This document shows, one piece after another, positions 26,501 to 33,544 of a stretch of 64,000 nt of DNA; the stretch's first letter is position 1, and each line of letters starts with the position of its first letter. A model generated the notes under the pieces. That model saw only the letters and a list, made by a program, of their open reading frames with translations, made no database searches and was not told the DNA's origin. Both the position numbers and the translations under genes were made by a program. The stretch is from the NCBI RefSeq assembly GCF_014212055.1, contig NZ_JACJVO010000032.1, positions 62,001 to 126,000 on the forward strand, given 5' to 3'. The DNA comes from Cohnella zeiphila. Its GTDB lineage: Bacteria > Bacillota > Bacilli > Paenibacillales > Paenibacillaceae.

Positions 26501-28427
26501 CGATGGCACCCCGGCATACGATGGCACCAAGCCCGGCACGTACACCTTCACGGGCACGCTTATCGCCCCGGCAGACTCAACGAATCCGGACGGCAAGACG
26601 GCGACAGTCAATGTCATCGTTGAGGAGCCGACCGTAACTTCGGTGGCCACATTGTCGGACATCCATGTTGCGTATGGCACGAAGCTGGAAGACGCCGGTT
26701 TACTGACGACGGTAGATGTGACGCTGAGCAGCGGGGAGACGAGAAAGGCGGCTGTCTCGTGGGACAGCGGCACCCCGGCATACGATGGCACCAAGCCCGG
26801 CACGTACACCTTCACGGGCACGCTTATCGCCCCGGCAGACTCAACGAATCCGGACGGCAAGACGGCGACAGTCAATGTCATCGTTAAGGAACCGATCATA
26901 ACTTCGGTAGCCGCATTATCGGATATCCATGTTCCATACGGCACGGAGCTGGAAGACGCCGGTTTGCCGACGACGGTAGACGTAACGCTGAGCAGCGGAG
27001 AAACGAAGCAAGCGGAGATTACATGGGACGATGGCACCCCGTCATACGATGGCACCAAGCCTGGTACGTACATGTTCGCGGGTACGATAACCGCCCCCGC
27101 TGGTTCGACGAATCCGGACGCCAAGACGGCGACTGTTAATGTCATCGTAGAAGAACCGACCGTAACTTCGGTGGCCGCATTGTCGGACATCCATGTGCCA
27201 TATGGCATGAAACTGGAAGACGTTGGTTTACCGACAAAAGTAGACGTGACGCTGAGCAGCGGGGAAACGAAGCAAGCGAGGGTTACATGGGACGGAGGCA
27301 ATCCGGCCTACAGCGGCACGAGGTCCGGTGAATATACGTTCGCCGGGTCGCTGACGCCGCCGGACGGAGCCACCAACCCGGACAACAAGACGGCGTGGGT
27401 GAAGGTGATCGTGAACAACGCTCCGATTGTGATGCCGGCCACCCGTCAGACGGTCTATTGCGGGGCCGGAATTTGCACGGCGAATCTGGGCGATCAGGCG
27501 AAGGTGTCCGTTCCGGCCCATGCGGCAGCCGAGCCCTTTTCACTAACGTTAGAGATGCTTGAATCGGACAATTTGCATTTGCCCGACGGAGCGCAGTGGC
27601 TAAGCAAGGTCTTCCGTCTATCCAAGAGTATCGAAGAACCGCTTCAACTGCCGATGACGCTGCAAATCAAACTCGAATCTACGAAGATCGGGGATGACCA
27701 TAAAGCCGCCCTGTTCGCTTACGATGAGCCAACCGGTCAGTGGACGGAGGTAGACGGCAGCCTGATGGGAGATGTTTTTACCGCCCAGACGGACCAATTT
27801 GCCGGGTTCGCCGTCCTCTCCGTCGCCGAACAGACTGAGCAAACTCCGCCGCCGTCCCTACCGGATGAACCCGACATTCATCTTGGCGATATATCCGGAC
27901 ATTGGGCGGAGACGGAGATCGAAGCGGCGGTTGCCAAAGGAATCGTGACGGGGTATCAGGACGGCAGCTTCCGGCCGAATCAGCAGGTGTCGCGCGTGGA
28001 ATTTACGGCGATGCTGAACCGCGCGCTGAAGCTGAACGGCAGCGGAGACTCAAGCGGGAGTTCGGAACAACCGGCATTCGCGGATGCGGCAAGCATTCCG
28101 GCGTGGGCGCGATCGTCCGTTGCGGAAGCGATGGCGCAAGGGCTGATCCAAGGGTTCGCGGACGGGACGTTCCGGCCGGGCGACTTGATGAGCCGGGCGG
28201 AAATGGCGGCGATCGCGGCGCGCGCGCTGCATCTGGAAGCAAAGGGGACGGAGCTCATCTTCGCGGATGCGAACGACATTCCGGCGTGGGCGAGAGAAGC
28301 GGCGGCGCTCGTGCAGCAAGCCGGGCTGATGAAAGGCATTGACGGGAACCGATTTGCTCCCCTTGCACCCGTAACGCGAGCGGAAGCGGCCGTATTGATT
28401 ATCAGAATAATCGAGCAGCCGCAATAA
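23568..28427 (+). CDS. Secreted surface protein with Ig-like repeats and three SLH domains
   Basis: About 1619 residues. Signal peptide (basic start, core WLFGSLCFLLLFGGVFAI, cleavage near TYAA, 39-42). Then Gly-rich beta-helix-like repeats of the GTVTINGGTVNAT type (about 120-245), an InlB B-repeat-like domain (about 328-402; EGYEFDGWYTSDG, LYAHWKE), ten 88-residue Ig-like domains (407-1286), a linker, and three SLH domains (about 1440-1615; DISGHWAETEIEAAVAKGI, FRPNQQVSRVEF). SLH domains anchor proteins to pyruvylated secondary cell-wall polymer, so this is an exposed, likely adhesive protein. ATG 23568 (AAGGAAGAAGG upstream) is preferred to ATG 23457, which lacks a site and would add 37 residues before the signal. 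Confidence 0.9.
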   Translation: MNHGGRRSAFVWSRKRWLFGSLCFLLLFGGVFAIGPRPTYAAERTAGTWAELTDAFANAPSGDTVVLSGDITQTSDTLYLPVLKNLTLDLNGHILSITAAPLGAAPGLGVNAGSSLTIEDTAGNGLLNATGSLQGAGIGSDRDKTAGTIIINSGTVIAVGGDQGAAGIGGGSGGSCGTVIINGGIVNATSNRGGAGIGGGTGGLGGTVTINGGTVNATGNGGGAGIGGGYRGFGATVNITGGTVTPSTGNTPGISAIGTGSGGSLFEPLSNSGTIVLQSGQQLIIPDGAFFTNSGTVEGEGAIKGDGTVANSGTIKSTVSGITVTGNAYDLTFDLNGAPGTPPSSLHVLASTVQEAGLSLATPNPEGYEFDGWYTSDGVLFTDTTPIPSITSTGGATLYAHWKEFKIGAVGALSDIHVPYGTELEDVGLPGSVNVTLSNGATEAAAVTWDGGSPAYDGAKAGTYVFTGSLTPPTGTANPDGKTASVNVIVDQPTVSSVGTLSDIHVPYGTELEGVGLPGTVNVTLSNGETKAAAVTWNAGTPAYDGAKPGTYAFTGTVTAPTGSTNPGGKTASVNVIVEEPTVTSVATLSDIHVAYGTELEDAGLPATVDVTLSSGETRQAVVSWDGGTPAYDGETPGTYAFTGTLTAPTGSTNPDAKTATVNVIVEEPTVTSVAALPDIHVAYGTELEDAGLPETVDVMLSNGDTKQAEIAWDGGTPAYDGETPGTYAFTGTLTAPTGSTNPDAKTASVNVIVEEPTVTSVTTLSDIHVAYGTELEDAGLPATVDVTLSSGETRKAAVSWDGGTPAYDGETPGTYAFTGTLTAPTGSTNPDAKTASVNVIVEEPTVTSVATMSDIHVAYGTKLEDAGLPATVDVTLSSGETKSAVVLWDGGTPAYDGETPGTYAFTGTLTAPTGSANPDAKTASVNVIVEEPTVTSVTTLSDIHVAYDTELEDAGLPATVDVTLSSGDTKQAEVTWDDGTPAYDGTKPGTYTFTGTLIAPADSTNPDGKTATVNVIVEEPTVTSVATLSDIHVAYGTKLEDAGLLTTVDVTLSSGETRKAAVSWDSGTPAYDGTKPGTYTFTGTLIAPADSTNPDGKTATVNVIVKEPIITSVAALSDIHVPYGTELEDAGLPTTVDVTLSSGETKQAEITWDDGTPSYDGTKPGTYMFAGTITAPAGSTNPDAKTATVNVIVEEPTVTSVAALSDIHVPYGMKLEDVGLPTKVDVTLSSGETKQARVTWDGGNPAYSGTRSGEYTFAGSLTPPDGATNPDNKTAWVKVIVNNAPIVMPATRQTVYCGAGICTANLGDQAKVSVPAHAAAEPFSLTLEMLESDNLHLPDGAQWLSKVFRLSKSIEEPLQLPMTLQIKLESTKIGDDHKAALFAYDEPTGQWTEVDGSLMGDVFTAQTDQFAGFAVLSVAEQTEQTPPPSLPDEPDIHLGDISGHWAETEIEAAVAKGIVTGYQDGSFRPNQQVSRVEFTAMLNRALKLNGSGDSSGSSEQPAFADAASIPAWARSSVAEAMAQGLIQGFADGTFRPGDLMSRAEMAAIAARALHLEAKGTELIFADANDIPAWAREAAALVQQAGLMKGIDGNRFAPLAPVTRAEAAVLIIRIIEQPQ
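24786..27425 (+). repeat. Ten tandem 264-bp repeats encoding Ig-like domains
   Basis: Ten units begin at 24786 and then every 264 bp to 27162; the marker TCGGACATTCATGT or close variants recurs at the same phase in each, with no insertion or deletion. Each unit encodes 88 residues of the form TLSDIHVAYGTELEDAGLPA, TVDVTLSSGET, VSWDGGTPAYDG, PGTYAFTGTLTAP, KTASVNVIVEEP. Units 3-6 are very close to each other, and units 7 and 8 share an identical stretch of about 120 bp (in 26504-26625 and again 264 bp later), pointing to recent unequal crossing-over or gene conversion. Units 1, 2 and 10 are the most divergent. Confidence 0.95.
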
Positions 28428-28511
28428 ATGTCCGTATGCTGATTAGAGAATCGCGAGAGAAAGCTGTTGCAGCGCATACAGGACATGTGCGCGTTAAGGA
28501 GAAAATAAAAG

Positions 28512-28558
28512 TACGGAGGAACCGACAGCCAAAGCCAATCGGCTCCCCCGTATTTTTT
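28512..28558. terminator. Bidirectional terminator between the SLH gene and pxpC
   Basis: TACGGAGGAACCGA (28512-28525) pairs with TCGGCTCCCCCGTA (28539-28552), two mismatches. Six Ts follow on the plus strand (28553-28558), and an A-rich stretch before the stem gives a T-tract on the minus strand. It closes both convergent transcription units. Confidence 0.8.
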
Positions 28559-28573
28559 GAGAATGGGACTTTA

Positions 28574-29593
28574 TCAAATAGTTCGATGATCCAACAAAGC
28601 CAGCCCGCAGCGGAGAAGCTCCAGTTGACGTTCGCGAGCGATCCATAGGGCTTCGGCTTCTTGAGTATCGATCAACCGGAAAAGCACCCGTTCGCCGGGG
28701 CGCATTTGGGCGAGAACGGGAAGATCGACAGACGCCGCCTGCGCGATCCGGGGGTAGCCTCCCGTCGTCTGGCGGTCGGCCATCAGCACGATCGGCCGTC
28801 CGTCGGGAGGCACCTGCACGGTGCCCATCGTGACCGCCTCCGAGAGCATATCCTCCTTGGACGATATTTGCAGCGGAGGTCCGGACAGCCGGGTGCCCAT
28901 GCGGTCCGATTGAGCCAGCATGGCGAACGGTTGCGCCAGGAATCGATCCCGGCTCTCGGCATCGAACCAATCCCACTCCCGCCCCGGCATTACGCGTACC
29001 ATGACAACGCCATCCGCGAGCTTGTTCTTGCCCGGAGTTCTCCATTCGGGGCCGAGAAACCAGGTTGCGGCATGGAGACGATCGCTGCCGGCCCGCTCCT
29101 CCGTTCCCAAGTGCCGCCGCCGCAGGCCTACATACGTATCCAGCCGGTCGGCTGCCTGTAACGGTCTTCCCTTGAAGCCGCCGAATCCGTTGCGCACAGC
29201 CGTCGAACGGCTCCCGAGCACCTCCGGAACCGAGATTCCGCCGCGAAACGCAACCATCGTGCGGTACCCTTCCGATGCCGTCCCGAATGTCACCGTGCTC
29301 CCTTTCGGAATCGTGACGGGCCTCCACATCGGCAACGGAGCTCCGTCGACGCTCGCCTTCATATCCGCTCCGCATACCGCCGCAACGACTTCTTTCTCTA
29401 TCCGGATTGCCGCCCCGGATAGAGTCATTTCCAGAGCGGCGGCATCCTCCGGATTGCCGACCAGCAGATTGGCCAGCCTCAGCGACAATTCGTCCATCGC
29501 CCCGCCGACAGAGACGCCGAACCGCTGCCAGCCCGTACGCCCCCGGTCCTGCACGGTTGTGAACAGGCCGGGTTTTATGACGGTCAATGTCAA
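28574..29593 (-). CDS. pxpC: 5-oxoprolinase subunit C (biotin-dependent carboxyltransferase-like, KipA family)
   Basis: 339 residues. The start MTLTVIKPGLFTTVQDRGRT and GWQRFGVSVGGAMDELSLRL are the family signature; later blocks ALEMTLSGAAIRI and TVTIPKGSTV-like, and GYPRIAQAASVDLPVLAQ, agree. With PxpB and PxpA it forms the ATP-dependent 5-oxoprolinase that opens 5-oxoproline to glutamate; in B. subtilis the same proteins are KipA and KipI. It follows pxpB with a one-base gap, so coupling is certain. No pxpA (LamB/YcsF family) lies in the window. Confidence 0.9.
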   Translation of the reverse strand: MTLTVIKPGLFTTVQDRGRTGWQRFGVSVGGAMDELSLRLANLLVGNPEDAAALEMTLSGAAIRIEKEVVAAVCGADMKASVDGAPLPMWRPVTIPKGSTVTFGTASEGYRTMVAFRGGISVPEVLGSRSTAVRNGFGGFKGRPLQAADRLDTYVGLRRRHLGTEERAGSDRLHAATWFLGPEWRTPGKNKLADGVVMVRVMPGREWDWFDAESRDRFLAQPFAMLAQSDRMGTRLSGPPLQISSKEDMLSEAVTMGTVQVPPDGRPIVLMADRQTTGGYPRIAQAASVDLPVLAQMRPGERVLFRLIDTQEAEALWIARERQLELLRCGLALLDHRTI

Positions 29594-29594
29594 A

Positions 29595-30326
29595 TCAGAG
29601 GCCCTCGCTTCCGTCCGGGTGGGCGGCCGGCAGGAACCGAACCGCGTCTCCCGCAGCCAATAAACTCGGAGGAGCTTGATCCGGCCGGAACAGCGGCAAC
29701 GTCGAGCGGCCGATCAGGCGCCATCCGCCGGGGGATGCGAATGGGTAGATGCCCGTCTGGGTTCCGGCGATTCCCACGCTTCCTGCCGGGACGCGCGGCC
29801 GGGGCGTCGGCAGACGCGGCGCGGATATTCGCCCGGACATCCCGCCGAGATACGGGAAACCGGGCATAAAGCCGATCATATATACCGTATACGGCCGCGA
29901 CGTATGAATCCTTACGACTTCCTCCGGCGTCAATCGATTGCGCTCTGCGACATAAGGCAAGTCCGGACCGCATTCGGAACAGTAGCAGACGGGAATTTCA
30001 AACGTGCAGCCGGCCCTCGGGCCTGAACCTGTCGCCGCCCCGGAATGAACGCGCTCCGTTAACCATTCAGCCACTTTCGCCTGCACCCCGCGAGCCGTCC
30101 GCCCCGGCTTCTCCGACTGGTCCGCCTTTCCAGCCGCAACGGGATCATAATAGACGGCTACGGATGCATAGGAAGGGACCGCTTCTTGAAATCCGGGAAA
30201 CGGCTGTTCCTCCAGACTGCGAGCAAGTTCCAACACCTTGCGGTGCGTAACGGGGTCAATCCCGCCTTCGTAAGCGACAATAAGCGCGCGCTCCCCCAGC
30301 GGAGCGATCCTCACACCTTCTGCCAA
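29595..30326 (-). CDS. pxpB: 5-oxoprolinase subunit B (KipI family)
   Basis: About 243 residues. Seen: RIAPLGERALIVAYEGGID at the start, CTFEIPVCYCSECGPDLPYVA, the signature GFMPGFPYLGG, and RVPAGSVGIAGTQTGIYPFA followed by SPGGWRLIGRS. Works with PxpC in 5-oxoproline hydrolysis. The frame is open from 30350. I prefer TTG 30326, because GGAAGGGAG lies about nine bases upstream; TTG 30350 has no site, and GTG 30314 is possible. It is 48 bases after the gamma-glutamylcyclotransferase-like gene. Confidence 0.9.
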   Translation of the reverse strand: MAEGVRIAPLGERALIVAYEGGIDPVTHRKVLELARSLEEQPFPGFQEAVPSYASVAVYYDPVAAGKADQSEKPGRTARGVQAKVAEWLTERVHSGAATGSGPRAGCTFEIPVCYCSECGPDLPYVAERNRLTPEEVVRIHTSRPYTVYMIGFMPGFPYLGGMSGRISAPRLPTPRPRVPAGSVGIAGTQTGIYPFASPGGWRLIGRSTLPLFRPDQAPPSLLAAGDAVRFLPAAHPDGSEGL

Positions 30327-30374
30327 CGTCCCGCGCTCCCTTCCATACAACTTCCCCGGCCGGCCGCCGCCTGC

Positions 30375-30794
30375 TTAGACAGATAATGGAGTTGCTAACG
30401 AAGCGCCTCGGGGCCGATCCTCGACGCTTCGCCACGAGCCTGACGCGATCTCCGGACAGCCGCTCAGTTGCCTGGCATATAAGTAGACCCAGCCTTCGCG
30501 CTTGCCGTCGATATCGACGATACGCGCTCGCTCGTATTCGTTCCGCGGGTCCTCCGGCGCATAAAACTGCTCCAACCGATCCAACGCGGGCAGCCCGGCC
30601 TCGCTTACGGTCATCCATTCACCCGCGATAACGCCATCGGCGCGGTCTTCAGAGAGCACCAGCGCAGGGTACGGTCCGACATTGTACAGCTTTCCTTGCA
30701 CAGCCCCCGGCTCGGAAGCGATCAGATAAGGAGCGACAATAGGAAAGTTAGCTTCTCCCGTTAACAACGTGCCGTACACGAATAGCCGAATCAT
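30375..30794 (-). CDS. Gamma-glutamylcyclotransferase-like (AIG2 family) protein
   Basis: 139 residues with the GGCT-like fold: the substrate loop LFVYGTLLTGEANF near the N-terminus, GKLYNVGPYPALVLS, GVIAGEWMTVSE and LDRLEQFY. Enzymes of this fold release 5-oxoproline from gamma-glutamyl compounds; others act on gamma-glutamylamines. The next two genes encode 5-oxoprolinase subunits, so a local pathway from gamma-glutamyl substrate to 5-oxoproline to glutamate is a reasonable inference. ATG 30794 follows AAAGGGG on the minus strand. It is 44 bases after the MFS gene and no terminator separates them. Confidence 0.82.
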   Translation of the reverse strand: MIRLFVYGTLLTGEANFPIVAPYLIASEPGAVQGKLYNVGPYPALVLSEDRADGVIAGEWMTVSEAGLPALDRLEQFYAPEDPRNEYERARIVDIDGKREGWVYLYARQLSGCPEIASGSWRSVEDRPRGASLATPLSV

Positions 30795-30838
30795 GGCCCG
30801 AACCCCTTTCCACTATGAAAAATTGGTTGTTGAGACAG

Positions 30839-32068
30839 TTAGGCCTTCGCCGTATGGCGATCCTTTGGAAGCAGCAGCGCGGAGACCCCCAGAAGAGGAA
30901 GGAAGGCGCAAACCTGCGTAACGAATTCAATGCCTCTCGCATCGGCGACCCAGCCGAGCACGCCCGAGCCAAGACCGCCGAGACCGAACGCCAGGCCGAA
31001 GAACAAGCCGGAGATGAGACCGACGTTGCCCGGAAGCATCTCTTGCGCATAGACGACAATGATCGAGAAAGCCGACGACAGAACGAGCCCGGCACAAACG
31101 ACGAGCACGCCGGTACCGAACAGGTTCGCGTGCGGCATCAACAGACAGAACGGCGCCGCCCCAAAGATCGAGAAGAAAATAACGTTCCGGCGGCCGTATC
31201 GGTCTGCCATCGGACCTCCAAGGAGCGTTCCGATCGCCGATGCGAACAAAAACGAAAACAGCAGCAATTGCGCATGCGCAACCGACAAACCGAACTTATG
31301 AATCATATAAAACGAATAGTAGCTTGTGATGCTGGAAATGTAGACATATTTGGAGAAAAGCAGGAAGACAAGAATCGCAACGACCCCAACGACCCGATTT
31401 CGGGGCAATATGGCGACACGGCCGGCATGGGGGGCCTCGCGCTTGGCAACGGCGTGCATCGGGATGTTGGCGCGATACCAGCCTGCTACGTACGCCTGGA
31501 TCACGATGCCGGCCGACGCGGCTACGGTAAACCAGATGACGCCGAACTGCCCCAGAGGAACGAACAATACCGCCGTCATAATCGGGCCCAGCGAGTTGCC
31601 GATCGTTCCTCCGACTTGAAAGATCGACTGCGCGAGTCCGCGTCTGTTCCCGGAGGCCATATAGGCAACCCTGGACGATTCCGGGTGAAAGACGGCCGAT
31701 CCGATGCCGATGGCGATAACGGCAAGCAAGATGGCGCCGAGGTTCGGCGCCATGGACAGCGCGACGATGCCGGCCAAAGTGAAGACGACCCCTGCAGGCA
31801 ATAGTCGGGGTCGGGGATGAGCGTCCGCCATTCTCCCGACCATCGGTTGCAGCAGCGAAGCGGTCATGCTCATGCAGAAGGCGATCAGCCCGATCTGCTT
31901 GTACGACAAATGGAGCGAGTCTTTTAAAATCGGAAAAAGCGCCGAAACGGTCGACTGCATCGTGTCATTCAATAAATGCACGATGCTGATGGCGATCAGA
32001 ATCGGGAAAGCGGTCGTCGCTGCAGCAGGCGCCGATTGTGCCCGGACGCTGAGCGTGTTCGAATTCAT
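30839..32068 (-). CDS. MFS exporter, fosmidomycin-resistance (Fsr) type
   Basis: 409 residues, twelve predicted membrane helices. The start SIVHLLNDTMQSTVSALFPI is typical of Fsr-type drug exporters, as are GLIAFCMSMTASLLQPMVGR (helix 2 and loop 2-3), GIGSAVFHPESSRVAYMASG and GGPMADRYGRRNVI in the middle loop. Substrate not known; the family exports small phosphonate-like or amphiphilic compounds. ATG 32068 follows AAAGGAGTTGAATC. It is the first gene after the c-di-GMP riboswitch and attenuator, so its expression is likely set by the second messenger. A second perfect AAAGGAGGTGAG lies about 55 bases upstream of the start with no ordinary start codon placed for it. Confidence 0.88.
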   Translation of the reverse strand: MNSNTLSVRAQSAPAAATTAFPILIAISIVHLLNDTMQSTVSALFPILKDSLHLSYKQIGLIAFCMSMTASLLQPMVGRMADAHPRPRLLPAGVVFTLAGIVALSMAPNLGAILLAVIAIGIGSAVFHPESSRVAYMASGNRRGLAQSIFQVGGTIGNSLGPIMTAVLFVPLGQFGVIWFTVAASAGIVIQAYVAGWYRANIPMHAVAKREAPHAGRVAILPRNRVVGVVAILVFLLFSKYVYISSITSYYSFYMIHKFGLSVAHAQLLLFSFLFASAIGTLLGGPMADRYGRRNVIFFSIFGAAPFCLLMPHANLFGTGVLVVCAGLVLSSAFSIIVVYAQEMLPGNVGLISGLFFGLAFGLGGLGSGVLGWVADARGIEFVTQVCAFLPLLGVSALLLPKDRHTAKA

Positions 32069-32176
32069 GATTCAACTCCTTTTGTCTGGATTGGCGGCAA
32101 CAGTTTGCGGAACGATGTCGCTTCTCACCTCCTTTCATTGGCGGCAGGTAGCGGAGCCTCTTTTTTTGAGAAGCAC

Positions 32177-32220
32177 AAAAAAGCCCCCGTCCGGGTATGA
32201 ATGCAAGAATAGACGGAGGC
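32177..32220 (-). terminator. Riboswitch expression platform: intrinsic terminator/antiterminator
   Basis: On the minus strand GCCTCCGTC (32220-32212) pairs with GACGGGGGC (32191-32183), followed by a T-tract (32182-32177). GACGGAG just upstream (32227-32221) can pair instead with CTCCGTC of the same terminator arm (the 16-mer at 32212-32227 is a perfect palindrome), giving a competing antiterminator. It sits directly after the c-di-GMP aptamer and about 110 bases before the MFS start, the arrangement expected for transcriptional control. Confidence 0.85.
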
Positions 32221-32230
32221 CTCCGTCGTA

Positions 32231-32316
32231 TTCGGCAACTGGCTGGCATAGCGGATACGGGATCCGCCTTAGCCCCTTTAGCTTTGCGTCGCCGCTTTTC
32301 AGCGGGTTTGCTATTA
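32231..32316 (-). ncRNA. Class I cyclic-di-GMP riboswitch (GEMM-I)
   Basis: Reading the minus strand, all conserved GEMM-I parts occur in order: AGCAAACC (32312-32305), a stem CCGCT/AGCGG closed by a GAAA tetraloop (32300-32297), the invariant GACGCAAAGC (32290-32281), GGGGCTAAG, a stem GGCGGAT/ATCCGC, then ATGCCAGCC and TTGCCG, whose TTGC pairs with GCAA to close P1. The GAAA tetraloop and its receptor, and the conserved G and C that contact the ligand, are the features that define this class. It is followed by an intrinsic terminator and the MFS gene. No alternative riboswitch class fits. Confidence 0.92.
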
Positions 32317-32357
32317 TCGTACGATGTCGAATTTTCAGTTAATTAGGTTACACCAAG

Positions 32358-32386
32358 AATATAAATGACAAATTCAAGAAGCGCAA
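32358..32386 (-). promoter_or_regulatory. Promoter of the riboswitch operon
   Basis: On the minus strand TTGCGC (32386-32381), a 17-base spacer and TATATT (32363-32358), a good sigma-A match. Transcription would begin around 32350, about 35 bases before the aptamer. Confidence 0.6.
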
Positions 32387-32473
32387 TGATAGATTATTAC
32401 TGTTTTACCGATAGGGCGGATCGGGCGAAACTTCACCCAAATAAGCGCCGACTTTTCATTAATCTTTTATCTG

Positions 32474-32516
32474 CCCGCGGTAAGCTTGAGATCGGGGGCG
32501 AGACCCTCAAGGCGGG
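32474..32516 (+). promoter_or_regulatory. Leader stem-loop before the Crp/Fnr gene
   Basis: CCCGC (32474-32478) pairs with GCGGG (32512-32516), and CTTGAG (32485-32490) with CTCAAG (32506-32511), giving an 11-bp stem with a six-base bulge. The gene's weak AGGGGCG ribosome site follows immediately. It could modulate translation. Together with the riboswitch, its terminator and promoter, it accounts for the 32069-32533 gap. Confidence 0.4.
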
Positions 32517-32533
32517 ACGAGGGGCGAACGATC

Positions 32534-33439
32534 ATGTCGAAAGTGCTCATTGGGGATGCGAGGGTTGGAATGCAAGTGGCAAAGGACGTGTATTCCGCCG
32601 ATCAATTAAAGCTGATATCGAGCGGAACCGTTCTGACGGACAATCACCTTGCGAGATTGAAGAGGCATCTGGTGAGAGAGATCGAGATTGCGGACGGGAA
32701 GAGTAAGCTCGTTTATCCCGGCATCGAGCCGAGACGTCAAGCTGCCGCCGTTCCTTCCAGAGACGAGAAGGAGGATCTGCGGGCCGCGATCCAAAGATTG
32801 CCGTTATTCGCCAACTTTGCCGAAGAGCATACGAGCCTTATTTTGCAGCATTCCAAAAGAGCGAGGCTCGGTGCGCACACCGTACTGTTCCGCGAGAAGG
32901 AACAGGGTCATACCTTCTTTATGATCCTTCAAGGCTCGGTCAAGATTTATTCCCGAAGCGATACGGGGAAGGAAAAAATTCTTTCCGTTCTGACGGCCGG
33001 CGAAGGGGTGGGCGAGCTCTCCCTGATTGACGGCAAGCCGCGGTCCGCTTCGGCGCTTACGCTGGAAGAGACGGAACTGCTGGTCATTTCGCGGGATAGC
33101 TTCCTGAAGCTGTTGAAGGGCAACTTCGAGATGATCCGGTCGCTTATGGCGGATCTGGCGGACCGTCTGAGAAAGACCAATGAGCATGTGAATGATTTGG
33201 CTTTTCGCGATCCGCACACGCGGGTGATTAAAAACCTGATCCAGCTGGCCCGCCGCTTCGGACAAAGATCGGAAGAGTACGTCCTTGTGAAAATGCCGCT
33301 GAATGACGACGAACTCTCGCAAATGGCCGGCGTGAAGAAGAGAGTGCTGGGCGACGTGATCCGCCAACTGGAAGTCAAGCAGGTGCTCCGCATGCACGAA
33401 GATTCTTTCGAGTTGAATTTATCTAAACTTCGATCCTGA
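32534..33439 (+). CDS. Crp/Fnr-family regulator with an HD-GYP-associated N-terminal domain
   Basis: 301 residues. The first ~50 residues (IGDARVGMQVAKDVYSADQL, SSGTVLTDNHLARLKRH) look like the small domain that precedes HD-GYP phosphodiesterase domains in Firmicutes. Then comes a cyclic-nucleotide-binding beta-roll (VLFREKEQGHTFFMILQGSV and the cassette-like GELSLIDGKPRSASA) and a C-terminal winged helix (MPLNDDELSQMAGVKKRVLG, DVIRQLEVKQVL). The ligand cannot be assigned. ATG 32534 is preferred to an in-frame TTG at 32486 that lies inside the leader stem. It diverges from the riboswitch operon and a terminator follows. Confidence 0.82.
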   Translation: MSKVLIGDARVGMQVAKDVYSADQLKLISSGTVLTDNHLARLKRHLVREIEIADGKSKLVYPGIEPRRQAAAVPSRDEKEDLRAAIQRLPLFANFAEEHTSLILQHSKRARLGAHTVLFREKEQGHTFFMILQGSVKIYSRSDTGKEKILSVLTAGEGVGELSLIDGKPRSASALTLEETELLVISRDSFLKLLKGNFEMIRSLMADLADRLRKTNEHVNDLAFRDPHTRVIKNLIQLARRFGQRSEEYVLVKMPLNDDELSQMAGVKKRVLGDVIRQLEVKQVLRMHEDSFELNLSKLRS

Positions 33440-33444
33440 TGAAG

Positions 33445-33469
33445 CTCCCTGCCGCAAAGGGAGTTTTTT
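33445..33469 (+). terminator. Intrinsic terminator after the Crp/Fnr gene
   Basis: CTCCCT (33445-33450) and AGGGAG (33458-33463) around GCCGCAA, followed by six Ts. Confidence 0.75.
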
Positions 33470-33499
33470 GTTTTCATTATTTTTTTATTTGAGTTTGCT

Positions 33500-33518
33500 A
33501 TCATTCACGGTAAATGAT
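33500..33518 (+). promoter_or_regulatory. Inverted repeat before the hypothetical/AAA+ pair
   Basis: ATCATT (33500-33505) and AATGAT (33513-33518) separated by seven bases, 26 bases before the start of the next gene and downstream of a terminator. A candidate operator, possibly for the adjacent Crp/Fnr protein (inference). Confidence 0.35.
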
Positions 33519-33544
33519 GTCGCAGCCGAGAGGACGAGACGCCG

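Noticed and set aside
24786..27425. The repeat block as a possible CRISPR array
   Set aside because: Repeats are 264 bp, in frame, without spacers, and encode Ig-like domains.
30815..31804. A 329-residue plus-strand frame over the MFS gene
   Set aside because: Very hydrophilic and repetitive in Arg, Asp and Asn. It lies opposite twelve clean membrane helices of the MFS protein.
32231..32316. The riboswitch as a leader of the plus-strand Crp/Fnr gene
   Set aside because: All conserved GEMM-I elements and the T-tract read only on the minus strand.
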